Source of the DNA: an uncultured Bacteroides sp.
Lineage (GTDB): Bacteria; Bacteroidota; Bacteroidia; Bacteroidales; Bacteroidaceae
DNA length: 47,840 nt
Assembly: GCA_944322345.1 (NCBI GenBank)
Contig: CALUOO010000019.1
Coordinates: forward strand, 1 to 47,840
Direction of reading: 5' to 3'
A model generated the notes under the pieces. It searched no databases and had not been told where the DNA came from. It saw only the letters and a list, made by a program, of their open reading frames with translations. The number at the start of each line of letters is the position of its first letter. The stretch's first letter is position 1. Both the position numbers and the translations under genes were made by a program. Below are positions 44,482-47,840 of this stretch, piece after piece.

Positions 44482-45282
44482 TCACTCTCCTATCACAACG
44501 CAGGATCTTTCACGCAAAGTGACTTCAAGTTTGCTATCCTGTGATTTTGGAAGCCAATACATCCGTTTACACTCACCTTTCGCCAGTTCCACACTACCTT
44601 TGTTTCCGGTCAAATATTCGGTGTGGATTGTGAATTGGTCGGGATTGCTATACCAGTTTCCCATCCGGTCAATATCCAAATATAAATTACCGATACTTCC
44701 ACTTTCCAATTTCAGCTGCCTTTCGTTTCTTTGCACACGGAAAGCCTTGAAATGAGAATTATTGATTGTAACGGCAGCAGAAGCATCTATAGTCAGCGAG
44801 TCCTGTGAGAAATTCTTCAGAATCATTTCCTGATCAGACATATCGTTGGCTATAAACTCTATATCAGATGGTACACTGAGTTGCCATGTTCCGGGATAGA
44901 GAGTTCTGTTATATCCATCTCCTTGTTTCTTCCAATGAAAACTGGACATAATTTTCAGCGTATCTCCATACTGTCTGATATTCAAAAACTTTTCTGCATC
45001 TTCGGGAAATGAAAATACATTCTTCTCGTCCTGTGAAGGCTGAATCTCCATACGGAAATCACGTCCCCACACCCGATAATACGAGCCACGTGTATCTTCG
45101 GGAATACTTTTCCCAAGCACCAACACCTTGAACGGAGGAAACTCCCTGCTCACAGTTTTCCCTCCCAGCACGACATCCCCGGTTTTCACCTTTCCATTCA
45201 GATAGATAGCCACCATGCCGGCAAACAGCAGGACAAAACCACCTATAAATAGCCCTATCAATATATATGTTGTACGTTTCAT
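44482..45282 (-). CDS. Membrane-anchored protein of unknown function (beta-rich, DUF2807-like)
   Basis: This 266-aa protein has one N-terminal transmembrane segment (YILIGLFIGGFVLLFAGMVA) and an outside domain. Short repeating strand patterns (DSLTIDASAAVTINNSHFKAF, QLKLESGSIGNLYLDIDRMGN) recall the DUF2807/bactofilin-like right-handed beta-helix proteins. I do not recognise a specific family. It is the last gene of the ABC/GntR operon, 13 bp after the regulator, and is followed by a terminator. Confidence 0.7.
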   Translation of the reverse strand: MKRTTYILIGLFIGGFVLLFAGMVAIYLNGKVKTGDVVLGGKTVSREFPPFKVLVLGKSIPEDTRGSYYRVWGRDFRMEIQPSQDEKNVFSFPEDAEKFLNIRQYGDTLKIMSSFHWKKQGDGYNRTLYPGTWQLSVPSDIEFIANDMSDQEMILKNFSQDSLTIDASAAVTINNSHFKAFRVQRNERQLKLESGSIGNLYLDIDRMGNWYSNPDQFTIHTEYLTGNKGSVELAKGECKRMYWLPKSQDSKLEVTLRERSCVVIGE

Positions 45283-45295
45283 ATCACATCTGTTT

Positions 45296-45664
45296 TTACT
45301 GTTCTTTCATACAAAAATCTTTATACATTTTCACTATCTCTTCTATCGGAATATCTAAAATCCTCAGTTGCTTAAAGAAACTCTCCAGTTCCTCCTCCAG
45401 AAAAAGAGTTTTACGTAAAGAGAGTATCAGACTCTTTGCCCCTGCGGATACAAAATAACCGATACCCCGCTTGTTGTAAATAATATTCTGCGACTGAAGA
45501 TAATCGTAGGAACGCATCACCGTATTGGCATTCACCTCTACGATAGCTGCATATTCGCGGACAGAAGGGATACGTTCGTCCTCCACATACTGTCCTAATA
45601 ATATTTCGTCGCAGATACGGTCTGCTATCTGCAAATAGATTGCTTTGCTTTCCTTAAAATTCAT
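45296..45664 (-). CDS. GntR family regulator, YtrA type
   Basis: At 122 aa, a GntR winged helix (about 8-72; IYLQIADRICDEILLG, RIPSVREYAAIVEVNANTV, IGYFVS) is followed by a short helical tail. The lack of a large ligand domain is typical of the YtrA subfamily, which usually controls the adjacent ABC transporter. It is the third gene in the order ATPase-permease-GntR-membrane protein, so feedback on its own operon is likely. Met3 (45664) is preferred over the ATG two codons upstream. Confidence 0.88.
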   Translation of the reverse strand: MNFKESKAIYLQIADRICDEILLGQYVEDERIPSVREYAAIVEVNANTVMRSYDYLQSQNIIYNKRGIGYFVSAGAKSLILSLRKTLFLEEELESFFKQLRILDIPIEEIVKMYKDFCMKEQ

Positions 45665-45675
45665 AGGCATACAGA

Positions 45676-46503
45676 TTACATTCGGTGAATAATTTCCGAT
45701 TCTTTAAAACGGAAATAGGCAAGTGTCCAGTTGACTACAGCAAAGAAAGAGAAGCAAATACTCAATATGGGGGCCATGATTTCCTTGCTCTTAAACGGGC
45801 GCAATATATAGGAACTGTTATATCCAGATGCAGTCATCAGTTTCATCACCACGACATAAGCACTAAAATACAATATCCAGATGATTGTAACAGCAGCAAA
45901 TGTTTTCAGGAAAGCATTTCTTGGCCAAACCGTACTACCCAACACAAACAAGGACTGGACAAAGAAGTAAAACGGAATCAGCATCATCCTGAAATAAGCA
46001 TCTGTAAGAAGATCATAATCCCATATTCTGATAGGAATGATGACTTCCCTTGCTTCAGGATATAAGAATGAATATACTGCAACTCTTGTAAAATCTGCCA
46101 ACTCAAAAGCAATAAAAAAAACAATCAGGAAAGCAACCGTAGTAATCAGCCAGCGAGAAAAGAACTTTTCAAAAGAAGTAGCAGGAAGCATCAATACAGA
46201 CAATCGTCCTGCCTTACTCTTCATCTTTTCCATTGTAAGAGAGGCGCTCAAACACCCGAAGCATAGTAGAAACCAAGCAAATACATTATAGATAAAGTGC
46301 CATGCAGGATCGGGATATAGCCAATTCATCCCATTCTCCAAAGTAACATGTGCATATTCATTATCTCTGTCATACACTATAACTATTGCTAATACCCCAT
46401 ACATCAAAACAAAGCGAAGCAGATTAACCTTCCAATTCTCCATCACATCTTTCCGACAAAGTTTCATAAAACGGGACATGCTGAAAAAAGTATCTTTTAT
46501 CAT
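45676..46503 (-). CDS. ABC transporter membrane protein
   Basis: A 275-aa protein with six predicted membrane segments (LLRFVLMYGVLAIVIVY, WHFIYNVFAWFLLCFGCLSAS, LITTVAFLIVFFIAFELAD, and so on). SLTMEKMKSKAGRLSVLMLPATSFEKFFSRWL is the kind of loop found in ABC-2-type permeases of Bacteroidetes. It sits between the ATPase (15 bp upstream) and the GntR gene (11 bp downstream). It is the likely permease of a homodimeric exporter with the ATPase at 46519. The substrate is unknown. Confidence 0.8.
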   Translation of the reverse strand: MIKDTFFSMSRFMKLCRKDVMENWKVNLLRFVLMYGVLAIVIVYDRDNEYAHVTLENGMNWLYPDPAWHFIYNVFAWFLLCFGCLSASLTMEKMKSKAGRLSVLMLPATSFEKFFSRWLITTVAFLIVFFIAFELADFTRVAVYSFLYPEAREVIIPIRIWDYDLLTDAYFRMMLIPFYFFVQSLFVLGSTVWPRNAFLKTFAAVTIIWILYFSAYVVVMKLMTASGYNSSYILRPFKSKEIMAPILSICFSFFAVVNWTLAYFRFKESEIIHRM

Positions 46504-46518
46504 CTTACATTATCTATT

Positions 46519-47358
46519 TTAAGAGTGAAACAAAGAAGTTATTTTCTCAGGAACAGTAAAAATGGCATTGAAAAGAAGCTCCAGATTGATTTCCGATTCC
46601 TCACCATACTTATTGGCAAGTATCAGGCTGTTCCCCTGTATAGAAGGTGAGGCAAACAAAGCCTCCTTCAGCAGCTCACGGTCGTCACTGTCAACAAACA
46701 ACAGACGTTCCGTAATGCTGGTGATTGATTCATTCAGCAAAACCTTGCTGTTGTTCATAATCAACACATGGTCTAACGCCTTATCAATGTCACGCACCTG
46801 ATGAGTGGAGATAAGAATCGTCTTATCCTCAGACATACCTGATGCAATAAATCTGCGGAACTGACTCTTGCCAGGAATATCAAGCCCATTAGTTGGTTCA
46901 TCCATCAGTAACAAAGAAGTATTTGTAGCCAAAGCAAAGCTCATAAATATTTTCTTCTTCTGTCCCATAGAAAGTCCACCCAAATTCATCTCCTGGTCCA
47001 TCTCAAAACAGCGAAGATAAGCCAACATATCCTCATGGCTAAACTTTGGATAAAACTTACTGTTAAGTTCCACATACTTCGCCAAAGAAACTGAAGGTAA
47101 TTCAAACTCTTCAGGCACCAAAAACATATCCTGCAACGTAATTGGCAACCTCTTTCTAACATCTACGCCATGATAAACGACCTTACCACTCTTAGGGGTC
47201 AGAAGTCCAGACATCAAATACAGAAGAGTCGATTTACCCGCACCATTTTTTCCCAACAGTCCATAGACTCTTCCCCTCTCTAAAGAAAGAGAGAAATCGT
47301 GTAATACTTTCCCTTTCGATTTCCGATAAAAGAACGAAAGATTTTCCACATTAATCAT
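46519..47358 (-). CDS. ABC transporter ATP-binding protein
   Basis: A 279-aa ATPase with Walker A GLLGKNGAGKSTLLYLMSGL, Q-loop MFLVPEEFELP, a signature reading LSMGQKKK (in place of LSGGQ), Walker B LLLMDEPTNGLD and switch His ISTHQVRD. It resembles the YtrB/ABC-2 exporter class. It is the first gene of a four-gene operon with the permease, a GntR regulator and a membrane protein. ATG 47358 is used; a GTG three codons upstream is possible. Confidence 0.9.
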   Translation of the reverse strand: MINVENLSFFYRKSKGKVLHDFSLSLERGRVYGLLGKNGAGKSTLLYLMSGLLTPKSGKVVYHGVDVRKRLPITLQDMFLVPEEFELPSVSLAKYVELNSKFYPKFSHEDMLAYLRCFEMDQEMNLGGLSMGQKKKIFMSFALATNTSLLLMDEPTNGLDIPGKSQFRRFIASGMSEDKTILISTHQVRDIDKALDHVLIMNNSKVLLNESITSITERLLFVDSDDRELLKEALFASPSIQGNSLILANKYGEESEINLELLFNAIFTVPEKITSLFHS

Positions 47359-47840
47359 AAGCCACACAAAAAATTATTAGATATTACTGTATTAGTTCAA
47401 TAGTACACTGCAAATATAGTTATTCTATTTAATAATGAAATAGATAAATAAGAAAAAGATAAAAAATTACAGAAAAACACATTCCAGAGAGGGTAATAAC
47501 AGAAAAGCAAAGGAAAAACATAAAAAAACTGGATTTAAGACATAATAGTAATGGAACAAAAAAACAATTGCAAAATTCCACTAATAACAACCAGTTTTTC
47601 GCACAATGCCATCAAAATAGCACATCATATCGGAGATTCATTCAGCCTATAATAATTCGATGGATCAGTAAGAACTACATCACGACTATAGCACAACACA
47701 AAAGAAGAGAGACAAAGCGAAAAAAGAAAAGAAAAGAAAGAAAAGGAAAAAGGAGAAGAAAAGCAAGAAAACAGATGGCATGTTTTCAGAAGGAAGAAGA
47801 AGGAAGGAATACATACAAAAAAAGTCCTCCGGAAGTTTTC
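47359..47840. other. 480-bp gene-free region with polypurine tract
   Basis: No ORF with a recognisable product. The sequence is AT-rich, and from about 47698 to 47812 the plus strand is almost purely purine (runs such as GAAAAGAAAAGAAAGAAAAG). The next gene lies outside the window. Confidence 0.6.

Overview
The window is chromosomal DNA of a Bacteroides species, most likely the intestinal thetaiotaomicron/ovatus/fragilis group. Three things point there. Promoters follow the Bacteroides form (TTTG, a spacer of about 19-20 nt, then TAnnTTTG) rather than the sigma70 form. The gene content is typical: lipoprotein GH20 hexosaminidases, a GH105 enzyme, an OstA-like protein with tandem SurA-type chaperones, RRM proteins and MlaFE/LptB. 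The order tig-clpP-clpX-recQ-guaB-(three parvulin-like genes)-ostA-mutL is also one I associate with this genus. The species cannot be fixed from the sequence alone.

Layout. 1-1650: two identical tRNA-Val(UAC) genes, a maltose/galactoside-type O-acetyltransferase and yaaA. 2-7.5 kb: a GH20 enzyme, and a carbamoyl-phosphate synthase large subunit of strikingly eukaryote (CAD)-like sequence behind a leader that looks like a pyrBI-type attenuator. 7.8-15.2 kb: an accessory block with three related small lipoproteins, two paralogous lipocalin-domain lipoproteins, a free-standing LytTR regulator overlapping a membrane-anchored NAGPA-like protein, and a MATE exporter. 15.3-22.1 kb: a Crp-like regulator, trpS, GH105, an acyltransferase and a second GH20. 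22.1-24.1 kb: an AT-rich island with a radical SAM/SPASM enzyme followed by an unannotated 44-codon Cys-rich peptide gene that looks like a RiPP precursor. 24.1-41 kb: envelope biogenesis, repair and proteostasis genes (ompA-like, mutL, ostA-like, three SurA-like genes, guaB, recQ, clpX, clpP, tig). 41-47.4 kb: an RRM protein, mlaF/mlaE, lptB and an ABC/GntR operon. The last 480 bp hold no gene.

The most interesting items are: (1) the two-gene radical SAM-peptide locus, whose peptide carries a CX3CX2C motif like that of the enzyme; (2) the carB leader peptide, U-rich tract and terminator; (3) two lipoprotein promoters sharing three 21-bp-spaced motifs at the same distance, close to a LytTR gene; (4) four intergenic arrays with a strict 22-bp period and locus-specific sequences, two of which (1.8 kb and 41.2 kb) share a consensus.

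No insertion sequence, phage, CRISPR or conjugative gene was seen. All statements of homology come from reading the translated sequences and recalling the families; no search was run.
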